A DNA stretch of 64,000 nt from an uncultured Bizionia sp. (GCA_947496215.1 CANMCF010000002.1:62001-126000); one strand, 5' to 3'; positions 18,781 through 27,539 are shown, counted from the stretch's first letter. Made by a program: numbers and translations. The notes: generated by a model from the letters alone, not told the origin.

Positions 18781-19413
18781 TTGAACATTTCATTTATTTT
18801 CCTTTTGGGGTTCGTAATAGCATTGGTGGGAGTAATTCCTCCGGGACTGTTAAATATGACAGCTGCCAAGGTTAGTATAAAAGATGGGCATACGAGAGGG
18901 CTGGTGTTTTCTGTTGGAGTTTGTGTCATTGTAATCGTGCAAACCATAATAGCCTTGGAGTTTGCGAGGTATTTAAGTAGCAATCCAGATGTAGTGGATA
19001 TTTTACAACGTGTAGCCTTTGTCATATTTGTACTGCTAACCATATACTTTTTATTGCTAGCAAAAAGAAAGGATAGTAGACCAAATGTGGATACCAACGT
19101 GAAAAGTAAAAAAAGTAGGTTTTTTCAAGGGTTGCTACTATCAAGTCTAAATGTTTTTCCAATTCCATACCAAGCCTATATGAGTATTACCTTGGCCGCA
19201 TTCGGGTGGTTGGCTTTTGACACTACGAGTGTATCCGCATATGTGGCGGGGGCGGCAATGGGGACTTTTGTAATGCTATATGTATACGTGTTTTTCTTCG
19301 AAAAGATAAAAAGTAAGAAGATCAAGTCTCAAAAGAACATGAATTTTAGCATAGGGGTCATTACTGGGGTTATTTCAATAATCACTTTGATAAACATCAT
19401 AAAAGAGTGGTGA
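18781..19413 (+). CDS. LysE/RhtB-like membrane exporter
   Basis: A 210-residue protein with about six membrane helices whose opening (GFVIALVGVIPPGLLNMTAAK) carries the conserved PPG of the LysE translocator family, which exports amino acids or related small molecules. It starts with TTG immediately after the trmB stop; the next ATG would delete the first helix, so TTG is preferred. A basic loop near residues 85-105 separates two halves. The substrate is unknown. Confidence 0.85.
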   Translation: MNISFIFLLGFVIALVGVIPPGLLNMTAAKVSIKDGHTRGLVFSVGVCVIVIVQTIIALEFARYLSSNPDVVDILQRVAFVIFVLLTIYFLLLAKRKDSRPNVDTNVKSKKSRFFQGLLLSSLNVFPIPYQAYMSITLAAFGWLAFDTTSVSAYVAGAAMGTFVMLYVYVFFFEKIKSKKIKSQKNMNFSIGVITGVISIITLINIIKEW

Positions 19414-19438
19414 AAAAGGAGTATCAAAAAGCAAAGCA

Positions 19439-19768
19439 ATGAAAGAGGAAACTCTTAATTTTTTCGAAAAAGTATACGAGATAGCTCGTTTGGTTCCTTA
19501 CGGAAGAGTGACGAGTTATGGTGCGATCGGCAATTATTTGGGAGCACCAAGAAGTGCAAGGATGGTTGGTTATGCCATGAACGGTTCCTCGGGTAAAGAA
19601 GTACCAGCCCATAGAGTGGTAAATAGAAAAGGATTGCTCACGGGGAAACATCATTTTGATGGAACGAACTTAATGCAACAACTTTTGGAAAGTGAAGGAA
19701 TCAAAGTGGTAAACAACCAAATACAAAATTTGGAAGAGGTGTATTGGGACCCTTCGAAGGAATTGTAG
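19439..19768 (+). CDS. Alkyltransferase-like (ATL) DNA-binding protein
   Basis: The 109-residue protein matches the DNA-binding domain of O6-alkylguanine-DNA alkyltransferases (YGRVTSYGAIGNYLGAPRSAR near residue 22, with the helix-turn-helix and the arginine finger). The catalytic PCHR motif reads PAHR (near residue 57), so it cannot accept an alkyl group. ATL proteins bind O6-alkylguanine tightly and hand the lesion to nucleotide excision repair. The usual ATL residue at this site is Trp; here it is Ala. It lies 25 bases behind the LysE gene, probably in the trmB operon. Confidence 0.92.
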   Translation: MKEETLNFFEKVYEIARLVPYGRVTSYGAIGNYLGAPRSARMVGYAMNGSSGKEVPAHRVVNRKGLLTGKHHFDGTNLMQQLLESEGIKVVNNQIQNLEEVYWDPSKEL

Positions 19769-19928
19769 ATTTTCTTGGATTTTGTCCCTTTTACTAGCTA
19801 ACCTTTGTTCGGTTCAATTCATAAAACAACATTCAAAATATACGAGCAGGTAAAGAAACCAATAACAATTTTAAATTTACCCATCAATCATTTCAATATT
19901 AGGGCTTCTAATTCTAAACATTTCGCAG

Positions 19929-19956
19929 TATATTTGCACTTTAGAATAAGTCTAAA
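19929..19956 (+). promoter_or_regulatory. Promoter and palindromic operator of the Fe-S operon
   Basis: TATATTTG at 19929-19936 is a perfect -7 box. Directly after it, at 19940-19956, lies the palindrome TTTAGA-N5-TCTAAA, covering the expected transcription start. A repressor bound there would block initiation. The downstream genes handle iron-sulfur clusters, so an iron- or cluster-responsive repressor such as Fur or an Rrf2 protein is the natural candidate; this is inference. The leader to apbC is about 145 bases. Confidence 0.6.
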
Positions 19957-20002
19957 TTAGTGAAAGTCAATACTTGAACAGTAAAGTGAAATCAAGTTTG
20001 TC

Positions 20003-20039
20003 GACCTAACTAATCTCATTGAGGAACGAGGTCTTTTTT
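20003..20039 (+). terminator. Terminator-like hairpin in the apbC leader
   Basis: A 5-bp stem (20003-20007 with 20029-20033) enclosing a 21-nt loop, which can itself form a small CTC/GAG stem, is followed by six T residues at 20034-20039, inside the untranslated leader and 50 bases before apbC. It could attenuate the operon or end an independent short RNA. The rest of 19769-20089 holds only the promoter described above. Confidence 0.45.
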
Positions 20040-20089
20040 AAATGAAAAGAATTAAATAGAATAGATCCCCATTTTAAAGGAAAAAGTAA

Positions 20090-21226
20090 ATGAAGCTTAA
20101 CAAGGAAGATATATTAAAGGCATTGGAAACCATAACAGTTCCTGGTGAAGGACAAAACATGGTGGAGAGTGGAGCCGTGAAAAATGTTGTTACTTTTGCA
20201 GATGAGGTAATTGTGGATATAACGATATCAAATCCAGCATTGCAAGCACGCAAAAAAACTGAAGTGGAAATTCTGAAGGTCATTCACGAAAGAGTATATG
20301 ACAAGGCTCAGGTGAAAGTGAACTTGAAGGTAGATGCTCCGGCAAAGCAAGCTATGACAGAGATAAAAGGAAAAGCAATTCCAGGGATTAAAAACATAGT
20401 GGCAATAGCTTCAGGAAAAGGAGGTGTTGGTAAATCCACCGTAACAGCCAACTTGGCTGTCACATTGGCAAAAATGGGGTTTAAAGTTGGTGTTTTGGAT
20501 GCCGACATATATGGCCCATCCATGCCAATAATGTTCGACGTGGAATTGGAACGACCACTTTCCGTTAACGTCGATGGGAAATCCAAAATGAAACCCGTAG
20601 AAAATTACGGAGTGAAAATATTATCCATAGGTTTCTTTACCAAACCTGACCAAGCAGTGATTTGGAGAGGTCCAATGGCAGCAAAAGCATTGAATCAAAT
20701 GATTTTTGATGCAGCTTGGGGAGAATTGGATTTCTTATTGCTGGACTTGCCTCCTGGAACAGGTGACATCCATTTGAGCATCATGCAATCGCTGCCAATA
20801 ACAGGAGCAGTTGTAGTGAGCACACCACAAAATGTGGCTTTGGCTGATGCTAAAAAAGGAGTGGCGATGTTTCAACAGGAAAGCATTAACGTTCCCGTTT
20901 TAGGTATCATAGAAAATATGGCGTACTTCACACCGGAAGAGCTGCCGAACAATAAATATTACATCTTTGGTAAAGAAGGAGCAAAGCATCTGTCGGAAGA
21001 CTTGCAAGTGCCTCTTTTAGGAGAAATACCTTTGGTGCAAAGCATTCGCGAAGCTGGGGACGTTGGCCGACCAGCTGCATTGCAAACAGCAACACCTTTG
21101 GAAAAGGCATTTGAGGGATTGACTCGAAACATAGTCCAAGAAGTTGTTGATAGAAATACAGATTTGCCTCCAACCGAAGCAATAAAAATAACAACAATGG
21201 CTGGGTGTTCAGCAGTTAAAAAATAG
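20090..21226 (+). CDS. apbC: Mrp/ApbC-type iron-sulfur cluster carrier ATPase
   Basis: The 378-residue protein has an N-terminal MIP18/DUF59-like domain (about residues 1-80) and a P-loop NTPase of the Mrp/NBP35 family (ASGKGGVGKSTV, deviant Walker A near residue 107; LLDLPPGTGD near 217). The family binds and transfers [4Fe-4S] clusters to apo-proteins. It heads a tight operon: 3 bases to the NifU-like gene, then ferredoxin reductase and ferredoxin. The CxxC usually found near the C-terminal half is not obvious; a single Cys in TMAGCSAVKK closes the protein. Confidence 0.95.
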   Translation: MKLNKEDILKALETITVPGEGQNMVESGAVKNVVTFADEVIVDITISNPALQARKKTEVEILKVIHERVYDKAQVKVNLKVDAPAKQAMTEIKGKAIPGIKNIVAIASGKGGVGKSTVTANLAVTLAKMGFKVGVLDADIYGPSMPIMFDVELERPLSVNVDGKSKMKPVENYGVKILSIGFFTKPDQAVIWRGPMAAKALNQMIFDAAWGELDFLLLDLPPGTGDIHLSIMQSLPITGAVVVSTPQNVALADAKKGVAMFQQESINVPVLGIIENMAYFTPEELPNNKYYIFGKEGAKHLSEDLQVPLLGEIPLVQSIREAGDVGRPAALQTATPLEKAFEGLTRNIVQEVVDRNTDLPPTEAIKITTMAGCSAVKK

Positions 21227-21229
21227 AAG

Positions 21230-21472
21230 ATGACAACAGAAGAATTAAGATTGAATGTAGAAAAAGCACTAAATGAAATTCGTCCGTTCCTTCAAAGTGA
21301 TGGAGGGGATATTTCTTTGTTGTCCATTGAAGACGATAAGTTGGTAAAAGTACAATTAGAGGGTGCTTGTGTGGGCTGTAGTGTAAATCAGATGACTCTA
21401 AAATCAGGAGTTGAAATGACGATTAAGAAGTATGCGCCTCAAATCGAGCAAGTCATAAATATTGAGAGTTAA
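21230..21472 (+). CDS. NifU C-terminal-type Fe-S scaffold protein
   Basis: An 80-residue stand-alone NifU-like domain with the cluster-binding CVGC motif (about residues 48-51) in the usual setting LEGACVGCSVNQMTLKSGVE. Such proteins (Nfu type) hold a cluster between two monomers and deliver it to targets. It lies between apbC and the ferredoxin reductase gene, 3 and 5 bases away, which supports joint work in cluster assembly or repair. Confidence 0.95.
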   Translation: MTTEELRLNVEKALNEIRPFLQSDGGDISLLSIEDDKLVKVQLEGACVGCSVNQMTLKSGVEMTIKKYAPQIEQVINIES

Positions 21473-21477
21473 GATTT

Positions 21478-22539
21478 ATGATCAAAACAGACATTCTTAT
21501 TATTGGAGCTGGTCCAACAGGCCTATTTACAGTATTCGAAGCCGGATTGTTAAAATTGAAATGCCACTTGATAGATGCCTTGCCTCAAGCAGGAGGTCAA
21601 TGCTCGGAAATATACCCCAAAAAACCAATCTACGACATTCCCGGATTTCCAGAGATTCTAGCTGGCGACTTAACAACGAATCTATTGGAACAATGTAAGC
21701 AGTTCGAGCCAGGTTTTACCTTGGGAGAACGAGCGGAAACCATAGTAAAGCAAGAGGATGGGACTTTTATTGTGACCACGAACAAAGGGACGGAACACCA
21801 TGCGCCAGTAGTTGCAATTGCTGGTGGTCTAGGAAGTTTTGAACCAAGGAAACCTCTAATACACAATATTTCGGACTTTGAAGATTCTGGAGTTGAATAC
21901 ATCATTAAAGATCCAGAAGTATACAGGGACAAGCGCGTTGTCATTGCTGGAGGAGGAGACTCTGCATTGGACTGGAGTATCTTCTTGAGCAATGTCGCTT
22001 CTGAAGTCACTTTGATACACCGAAGAAATGAGTTTCGAGGGCATTTGGATTCTGTCGAAAAAGTACAAGAACTGAAGAACGAAGGCAAGATCAATTTAAT
22101 CACCCCAGCAGAAATAATAGGTTTGGTTGGAGATGACAAGTTAGATGCCGTAGTGATAAAACAAGCACAGCACATAGAAAAGGAATTTGAAATTGAATGT
22201 GATCATTTCATTCCACTTTTTGGATTGTCTCCAAAATTGGGGCCAATAGCCAATTGGGGATTGGAAATAGAAAAAAATGCCATTGTGGTAAACAATGCCT
22301 TGGACTATCAGACAAACGTTCCTGGTATCTTTGCGATAGGAGATGTCAATACATACCCAGGAAAACTGAAATTAATTCTTTGCGGCTTTCATGAAGCCAC
22401 ATTGATGTGTCAAGCAGCTTACCAAATCATAAACCCAGGAAAACGTTTCGTTTTGAAATACACCACGGTAAGTGGCATAGATGGGTTTGACGGCACAAGA
22501 AAGGAAGCTCCAAAAGCAGTTGTTAAGAAAATAGAATAA
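21478..22539 (+). CDS. Ferredoxin--NADP reductase, thioredoxin-reductase type
   Basis: The 353-residue flavoprotein resembles bacterial type 2 ferredoxin-NADP reductase (YumC type): FAD motif IGAGPTGLFTVFEAG at residue 7, a second nucleotide motif VVIAGGGDSALDW near residue 157, and GIFAIGDVNTYPG near residue 281. It lacks the redox CxxC of thioredoxin reductase, which fits ferredoxin reduction. The ferredoxin gene that follows is its probable partner, giving electrons for cluster assembly or other reductive steps. Confidence 0.92.
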   Translation: MIKTDILIIGAGPTGLFTVFEAGLLKLKCHLIDALPQAGGQCSEIYPKKPIYDIPGFPEILAGDLTTNLLEQCKQFEPGFTLGERAETIVKQEDGTFIVTTNKGTEHHAPVVAIAGGLGSFEPRKPLIHNISDFEDSGVEYIIKDPEVYRDKRVVIAGGGDSALDWSIFLSNVASEVTLIHRRNEFRGHLDSVEKVQELKNEGKINLITPAEIIGLVGDDKLDAVVIKQAQHIEKEFEIECDHFIPLFGLSPKLGPIANWGLEIEKNAIVVNNALDYQTNVPGIFAIGDVNTYPGKLKLILCGFHEATLMCQAAYQIINPGKRFVLKYTTVSGIDGFDGTRKEAPKAVVKKIE

Positions 22540-22621
22540 TAAATGCTTTGAGTTGTCTTTAAAAAAGAGTTTGATCGTATAATTTAGATAAACAGATTCC
22601 AAGTTTTTAAATACATTGAAG

Positions 22622-22954
22622 ATGGAACAAGATATAAACATAAAGATTACAGATAGAGAAGGTGTTACACATAAAATTCAAGCTCCAACGGATATGGCTA
22701 TGAATCTTATGGAAGTAGTGCGTTCCTATGAGTTGGCACCTGAGGGAACCATAGGAGTTTGTGGGGGTATGGCTATGTGTGCGTCTTGTCAATGTTACGT
22801 GTTGAGTAAAACGGATTTGCCAGAAATGCAAGATGATGAAGAAGCAATGCTTTCCGAAGCGTTTTATGTTAAAGACAACTCCCGTTTGGGGTGTCAAATA
22901 CAAATGAATCCAGAAATGGAAGGATTGGAAGTGGAATTGGCTCCAGAAAGTTAA
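22622..22954 (+). CDS. Adrenodoxin-type 2Fe-2S ferredoxin
   Basis: The protein (110 residues from the ATG at 22622) is a small [2Fe-2S] ferredoxin with cluster ligands in CGGMAMCASC (near residues 43-52) and a fourth Cys in RLGCQI near residue 90, the adrenodoxin/Isc spacing. It would carry single electrons from the reductase encoded just upstream. The in-frame TTG six bases earlier is rejected because the ATG gives the standard N-terminus. About 80 bases separate it from the reductase gene, without a visible terminator. Confidence 0.94.
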   Translation: MEQDINIKITDREGVTHKIQAPTDMAMNLMEVVRSYELAPEGTIGVCGGMAMCASCQCYVLSKTDLPEMQDDEEAMLSEAFYVKDNSRLGCQIQMNPEMEGLEVELAPES

Positions 22955-23170
22955 TTGTTTTTTAAGGCTAAGTTAAGTGTTGTTTTAAGAGAATGGGTGT
23001 CAAAGTAATTCGTTATGGTGCCTTTAATGCCTTTTCGGATAAATTTGGAAAACACAAGGGAACTTCATCAAATTAGACAACAAGATTGAATTTGTATTCC
23101 AAAGATTAAGACTTTATTTTGGACAATATGTTTGAAAACGATCAACGTTGTATGCGTGTACCGTCTTATC

Positions 23171-24067
23171 TTATGTGATATAGCTCAATAGTTTGGTTGG
23201 GCCTTCGAGCAATACTCTTATTATTTGTAAAGTGCCGTCTTCTTGGGTAGCGACATTCCATTTTATCAACGAAATATTACCATTTTCAATTTCAATCCCA
23301 GTAATGCTTCTTGGATGAACACAACTACCGTCATTGAAAAAGGGAATGTCTCCAGGTTCGGGAAAGCGAGGTCTGTGAGTGTGCCCGACAATGGTCATTA
23401 AATTGTTGTTTTCACTAATCCATTTCTTGGTACGTCTTTCGACTTTAATCAACTCGGTATAGTTTTTTGCAGGACTAGTGGGGTCGGCAATCCCCATGAC
23501 ATTAAGAGGTTTCCATAGCACACGAACCATAAAACGACTCCATTTCCAGAAGAGGTAGTTCCACCAATCCGCTTGATGGCCATGTGTCAAAAATAATTCT
23601 TGACCAGTCTTGGTGTGTTTCAAAACGATGGCTTCGTGATATTTTATGTCACAAAATAATTCTACGTCTTCTCCATTCTTTGCATCAAAATAGGTCGATA
23701 GGTGTTTCTTTACATAGTTCGGGTTGCGATAAACCATATCGTGGTTTCCCCAAATCATATGTAATTTTCCGGCTTCGTGAAAACGCTTCATCAGTATATA
23801 CACATCTTTGTGTGCATGTAAAATGGATTCGAATTTCATATTTTCCCACAGTTCATCTCCATCTCCTAATTCACAATATGCATAGCCTTCATTGAAATAG
23901 TGTTTCAATGCATGGTAGTATGTGTTCCTGTTGTTGGCGAAATCGTCGGCAAAACTATTGTCCCCCCGATGACAGTCACTAAAGAGTATGAATTTAGAGT
24001 TGTCATTGAACGGGATGACATGAGCTTCATTATAAGCCCTGTCCAATCTTTTTTTAGCAGAAAACAT
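23171..24067 (-). CDS. Calcineurin-like metallophosphoesterase
   Basis: The 298-residue protein shows all family metal motifs in order: FSDCHRGDN near residue 29, GDGDELWE near 68, WGNHDMVY near 102, THGHQADWW near 166 and VGHTHRPRF near 226. Overall it resembles UDP-2,3-diacylglucosamine hydrolase-like phosphoesterases, but the substrate is not certain. The ATG at 24067 is chosen over one at 24121 because the latter lies inside a perfect terminator hairpin and adds a non-conserved extension. Confidence 0.9.
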   Translation of the reverse strand: MFSAKKRLDRAYNEAHVIPFNDNSKFILFSDCHRGDNSFADDFANNRNTYYHALKHYFNEGYAYCELGDGDELWENMKFESILHAHKDVYILMKRFHEAGKLHMIWGNHDMVYRNPNYVKKHLSTYFDAKNGEDVELFCDIKYHEAIVLKHTKTGQELFLTHGHQADWWNYLFWKWSRFMVRVLWKPLNVMGIADPTSPAKNYTELIKVERRTKKWISENNNLMTIVGHTHRPRFPEPGDIPFFNDGSCVHPRSITGIEIENGNISLIKWNVATQEDGTLQIIRVLLEGPTKLLSYIT

Positions 24068-24092
24068 ATAGTAAAAGTAAACAAATTTCAAT

Positions 24093-24126
24093 AAAAAATG
24101 CTCTTCAACGTTGAAGAGCATTTTTT
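24093..24126 (-). terminator. Terminator of the acyl-CoA dehydrogenase gene
   Basis: A perfect 34-base palindrome (A6 and T6 ends, core centred on 24109/24110) lies 74 bases past the acyl-CoA dehydrogenase stop and only 26 bases before the metallophosphoesterase start, so it also forms part of that gene's 5' region. Confidence 0.92.
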
Positions 24127-24199
24127 ATATTTGGTTTTTGACTGGCGTACCAAAACAGAATGTGTCTGAAAAGGGCTAAACAATCAAATGTACTAGTGT

Positions 24200-25378
24200 T
24201 TATTTAAAGGCGTTCAAACCAGTAACATCCAAACCGGTAATGAGTAGGTGGATGTCATGAGTTCCTTCGTAGGTAATGACACTTTCAAGGTTCATGGAGT
24301 GACGCATAATGCTGTATTCTCCAGTTATACCCATTCCTCCTAGCATTTGCCTAGCCTCACGAGCGATATTGATCGCCATATCAACATTGTTGCGTTTGGC
24401 CATGGATATTTGTGCTGAAGTAGCTGTGCCATTTTCTCTCATCACTCCCAAACGCCAAGCCAACAATTGAGCTTTGGTGATTTCTGTGATCATTTCGGCC
24501 AATTTCTTTTGTTGTAATTGAAACTGTCCAATTGGTTTCCCGAATTGTATACGTTCCTTGGAATATCTCAATGCTGTATCGTAGCAATCCATTGCAGCTC
24601 CGATGGCACCCCAAGCAATGCCAAAACGAGCAGAGTCCAAACATCCTAGAGGTGCTCCCAATCCTGATTTGTTTGGTAAGAGGTTTTCTTTTGGGATTTT
24701 GACGTTGTCAAAGATGAGCTCTCCAGTGGCACTTGCACGAAGGGACCATTTGCTATGGGTCTCTGGAGTAGTGAAGCCTTCCATTCCACGTTCTACGATC
24801 AAACCATGAATACGTCCGGTTTCATCTTTGGCCCAAACAACTGCTATTTGGCAAAATGGAGCATTGGAAATCCACATCTTGGCACCGTTCAGAAGATAAT
24901 GATCTCCCATATCTTTGAAGTTTGTGGTCATTCCACCAGGATTACTTCCGTGATCTGGCTCGGTCAAACCAAAACTACCAATCCATTCGCCGCTAGCCAA
25001 TTTGGGTAGGTATTTTTGTCTTTGCTCTTCGTTTCCGTATTTCCATATAGGGTACATTACCAGAGATGATTGTACCGAAGCTGTACTACGAACACCAGAG
25101 TCGCCACGTTCTATCTCTTGCATGATCAATCCGTAAGAAATCTGGTCCAATCCAGCTCCTCCATACTCTTCGGGAATGTAAGGCCCAAAAGCACCTATTT
25201 CCGCCAATCCGTTAACGATTTGAGTTGGGAATTCTGCCTTTTGGGCATATTCTTCTATGATTGGTGAGACGTCACGTTTAACCCATTCGCGGGCAGCATC
25301 ACGTACCAACTTGTGTTCTTCAGTTAATAACTCGTCTAAGTTGTAATAATCTGGAGCTTCAAATAAATCTGGTTTCAT
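24200..25378 (-). CDS. Acyl-CoA dehydrogenase, glutaryl-CoA dehydrogenase-like
   Basis: The 392-residue flavoenzyme has the family FAD/substrate segments (GLTEPDHGSNPGGM near residue 135, KMWISNAP near 165, RIQFGKPIGQFQLQQ near 282) and the catalytic Glu371 in TYEGTHDIH. The WSLRASATGEL segment and the glutamate position match glutaryl-CoA dehydrogenase, which oxidatively decarboxylates glutaryl-CoA to crotonyl-CoA in lysine and tryptophan breakdown. Since other acyl-CoA dehydrogenases share these features, the substrate is probable, not certain. Confidence 0.9.
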   Translation of the reverse strand: MKPDLFEAPDYYNLDELLTEEHKLVRDAAREWVKRDVSPIIEEYAQKAEFPTQIVNGLAEIGAFGPYIPEEYGGAGLDQISYGLIMQEIERGDSGVRSTASVQSSLVMYPIWKYGNEEQRQKYLPKLASGEWIGSFGLTEPDHGSNPGGMTTNFKDMGDHYLLNGAKMWISNAPFCQIAVVWAKDETGRIHGLIVERGMEGFTTPETHSKWSLRASATGELIFDNVKIPKENLLPNKSGLGAPLGCLDSARFGIAWGAIGAAMDCYDTALRYSKERIQFGKPIGQFQLQQKKLAEMITEITKAQLLAWRLGVMRENGTATSAQISMAKRNNVDMAINIAREARQMLGGMGITGEYSIMRHSMNLESVITYEGTHDIHLLITGLDVTGLNAFK

Positions 25379-25500
25379 CTAGTTTTATTTTATTGTTTTA
25401 GAGGTCAAAATGCAGTATACAAATGAACTCGAGTCATATATAGGATATCTACATAGGTGAGCAAAAATAACGAAAACGTTTTCATTGCCCAATTTATAAT

Positions 25501-26217
25501 CTACATTTTAAGATAAAAATCTTTGGTCAGATTTATATAATCTTCTGTGTATTCGTGTCTTGCAGTTTCTATTGTAAGCTCTTCGGAATCCATATCACTA
25601 GGATTGAACGAGAATTCCAAAAGACTCCGTTTTATTGGTGATTGGGCGTTTCCTCTAACACGAAGTCTCTTGTTGATGCATAGATTGACTTTTGAAGCCA
25701 AGGCTATGAATTCATCTTCTTCTTTGAAAGGTATGATCACAGAAAATGTCCCATTCTTTGACAATAATTTAGAAACACTGTCCACCAAGTGGTCAAAAGG
25801 CATGGCATCGCTGAAACGAGCTAAATCTCGTTGAATGCTTTCGGTTTTGAAGTTTTCGGAATAAAAAGGAGGGTTGGAGATGATAAGGTCGTATTTGTCT
25901 TCGATTTCTTCGGTGAATTCAGCCAGATCAGCGTGATAGCAAAACAAGCGATCTCCCCAAGGAGAGGCTTCAAAGTTGTCTACGCATTGTTCATAGGCCA
26001 ATTCATCTATTTCGAGGGCGTCTATCAATTCAGCATGGCTACGTTGAGCAATCATTAAAGATAAAATGCCAGTTCCAGCGCCGATGTCCAAAACGGAAAA
26101 AGGATGATTGTCTATAGTTGTCCAAGCACCTAATAAAACACCATCGGTACCTATTTTCATTGCGCATCGTTCTTGGTTTACCGAGAACTCTTTGAATTTA
26201 AAGGGTGTTTTCGACAT
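25501..26217 (-). CDS. tRNA1(Val) A37 N6-methyltransferase (TrmN6-like)
   Basis: The 238-residue SAM-dependent methyltransferase has the LDIGAGTGILSL motif near residue 43 and the adenine-N6 methylation motif NPPFYSENF near residue 115. The N-terminal FKFKEFSVNQERCAMKIGTDGVLLGAW pattern is typical of TrmN6/YfiC. It would modify A37 next to the anticodon of a tRNA. It follows rimM by 2 bases, and both serve translation, so one operon with rpsP is likely. Confidence 0.9.
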   Translation of the reverse strand: MSKTPFKFKEFSVNQERCAMKIGTDGVLLGAWTTIDNHPFSVLDIGAGTGILSLMIAQRSHAELIDALEIDELAYEQCVDNFEASPWGDRLFCYHADLAEFTEEIEDKYDLIISNPPFYSENFKTESIQRDLARFSDAMPFDHLVDSVSKLLSKNGTFSVIIPFKEEDEFIALASKVNLCINKRLRVRGNAQSPIKRSLLEFSFNPSDMDSEELTIETARHEYTEDYINLTKDFYLKM

Positions 26218-26219
26218 AT

Positions 26220-26750
26220 CTATTCTTCCAAATATAAGTCTATCAGTCCTTCTGGGGTCTCCACATGAATGATTTTGTTGGTTTTGTCAACTTTCGAGAT
26301 GAACTCGTCATTCATTGGGATTAGGATTTCTGTGCCATCTCTGTCTATTTCGAATAAGGATTGGGCTGTGGAGTCATTGACACCTGTTATGGTGCCTACT
26401 GTTCCAAAACGTTTGTCTTCCACGGTGAAACCGACTATCTCATGAAAATAAAATTTGTCATCCTCTAATTCAGGAAGAAAATCCATAGGGAGGTACAATT
26501 CACATTTCATAAGAGCATCAGCATCTTCTTCTGTGTCCACATCTTCAAATTTTATGCGTAGTAATTCGGATTTATGAAGTTGGGAACTTTCAATGAAGAA
26601 AGGAATCAAAGCGCCTTTCAAGTCAACGAAAACCGACTCTAAGCTTTCATATAGATTTGGCTCATCTGTATCTAGTTTGGCGAGTAACTCTCCTTTGAAA
26701 CTGTATTTTTTTACAATCTTTCCTAAGAAAAAACAATCTTCCCTATTCAT
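26220..26750 (-). CDS. rimM: Ribosome maturation factor RimM
   Basis: The 176-residue protein has the RimM N-terminal domain (GKIVKKYSFKGELLA near residue 10) and a PRC-barrel (FYFHEIVGFTVED near residue 101, ending with a conserved EIDRDGTEILIPMNDEFI segment). RimM binds S19 and helps mature the 30S head with 16S rRNA. It lies downstream of rpsP as in most bacteria, but a hairpin terminator sits between the two genes, so rimM may be transcribed partly by read-through. Confidence 0.95.
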   Translation of the reverse strand: MNREDCFFLGKIVKKYSFKGELLAKLDTDEPNLYESLESVFVDLKGALIPFFIESSQLHKSELLRIKFEDVDTEEDADALMKCELYLPMDFLPELEDDKFYFHEIVGFTVEDKRFGTVGTITGVNDSTAQSLFEIDRDGTEILIPMNDEFISKVDKTNKIIHVETPEGLIDLYLEE

Positions 26751-26837
26751 CTAAAAATTATTTTTTTCATTTCTGCATAAGCAGAAATATTAATTTAATG
26801 ATCCTTTGTCAAGGAAATAAACAAAAAGTATTTTGCA

Positions 26838-26868
26838 TAAAAAACTCCGATAGGGTATATCGGAGTTT
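26838..26868 (-). terminator. Intrinsic terminator between rpsP and rimM
   Basis: A perfect 11-bp stem (26842-26852 with 26858-26868), 5-nt loop and a U-rich tail on the minus strand lie 22 bases past rpsP. It would give more S16 mRNA than rimM mRNA. Confidence 0.85.
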
Positions 26869-26889
26869 AAAAGTATAAAAAATAAATTT

Positions 26890-27390
26890 CTATTCTTCTT
26901 CGTTTGAAGTTTCAGTTGCTTCTGCAACTTCTTCTTCTACAACTGGAGCTGCTGCTGCAACTCTAGCTTCATTAACAGCTTTTTCAGCGTCCAAGGCTTT
27001 AGCTTTGGCATCTGCATCAGCTTTGGCCAAACCTTCTTTCTTAGAGTCTACCTTACCTGTTTTTTCTTCTAACCAAGCTGTGAATTTAGCTTCTGCTTGC
27101 TCTTCAGTCAATGCTCCTTTTCTTACACCACCTGCAAGGTGATTTTTCAATAATGCGCCTTTGTAAGATAATAGTCCTTTGGCTGTATCAGTAGGTTGTG
27201 CACCATTCTGTAACCATTTTACAGCACCATCAACATCTAAGTCAATTGTAGCCGGATTTGTGTTTGGATTGTAAATACCTAACTTCTCTAAGTATTTACC
27301 ATCTCTTTTGGCTCTTGAATCTGCTGCAACGATCCAATAAAAAGGTTTTCCTTTTTTACCGTGTCTTTGTAATCTAATTTTTACTGGCAT
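26890..27390 (-). CDS. rpsP: 30S ribosomal protein S16
   Basis: The first ~80 residues are ribosomal protein S16 (VKIRLQRHGKKGKPFYWIV at the N-terminus). The protein is 166 residues long, about twice the usual bacterial S16, because of an Ala/Lys/Glu-rich C-terminal extension from about residue 95 that ends in an acidic stretch. Long S16 tails are a known feature of Bacteroidetes. The extension probably lies on the solvent side of the small subunit. Confidence 0.97.
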   Translation of the reverse strand: MPVKIRLQRHGKKGKPFYWIVAADSRAKRDGKYLEKLGIYNPNTNPATIDLDVDGAVKWLQNGAQPTDTAKGLLSYKGALLKNHLAGGVRKGALTEEQAEAKFTAWLEEKTGKVDSKKEGLAKADADAKAKALDAEKAVNEARVAAAAPVVEEEVAEATETSNEEE

Positions 27391-27539
27391 AAAAAATTAA
27401 TTTGTGAGGTTCTCGACCTCTGTTATTAATAATAAGGCGCAAAGATACTTACATTTATTTAAATTTCAAGTTTTTAATGTTATTATATGTAGTTTATAAT
27501 TTTTATTCTATTTTTGATTCCTTATTAAAATTAATTATT

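Noticed and set aside
19439-19768. Active O6-alkylguanine-DNA alkyltransferase
   Set aside because: The acceptor Cys is replaced by Ala, so alkyl transfer is not possible.
24068-24121. Upstream ATG for the metallophosphoesterase
   Set aside because: The codon is part of a perfect terminator hairpin and the extension is not conserved in type.
27477-27539. Upstream start for the DUF6252 lipoprotein
   Set aside because: It would bury the lipoprotein signal, which starts properly at 27540.
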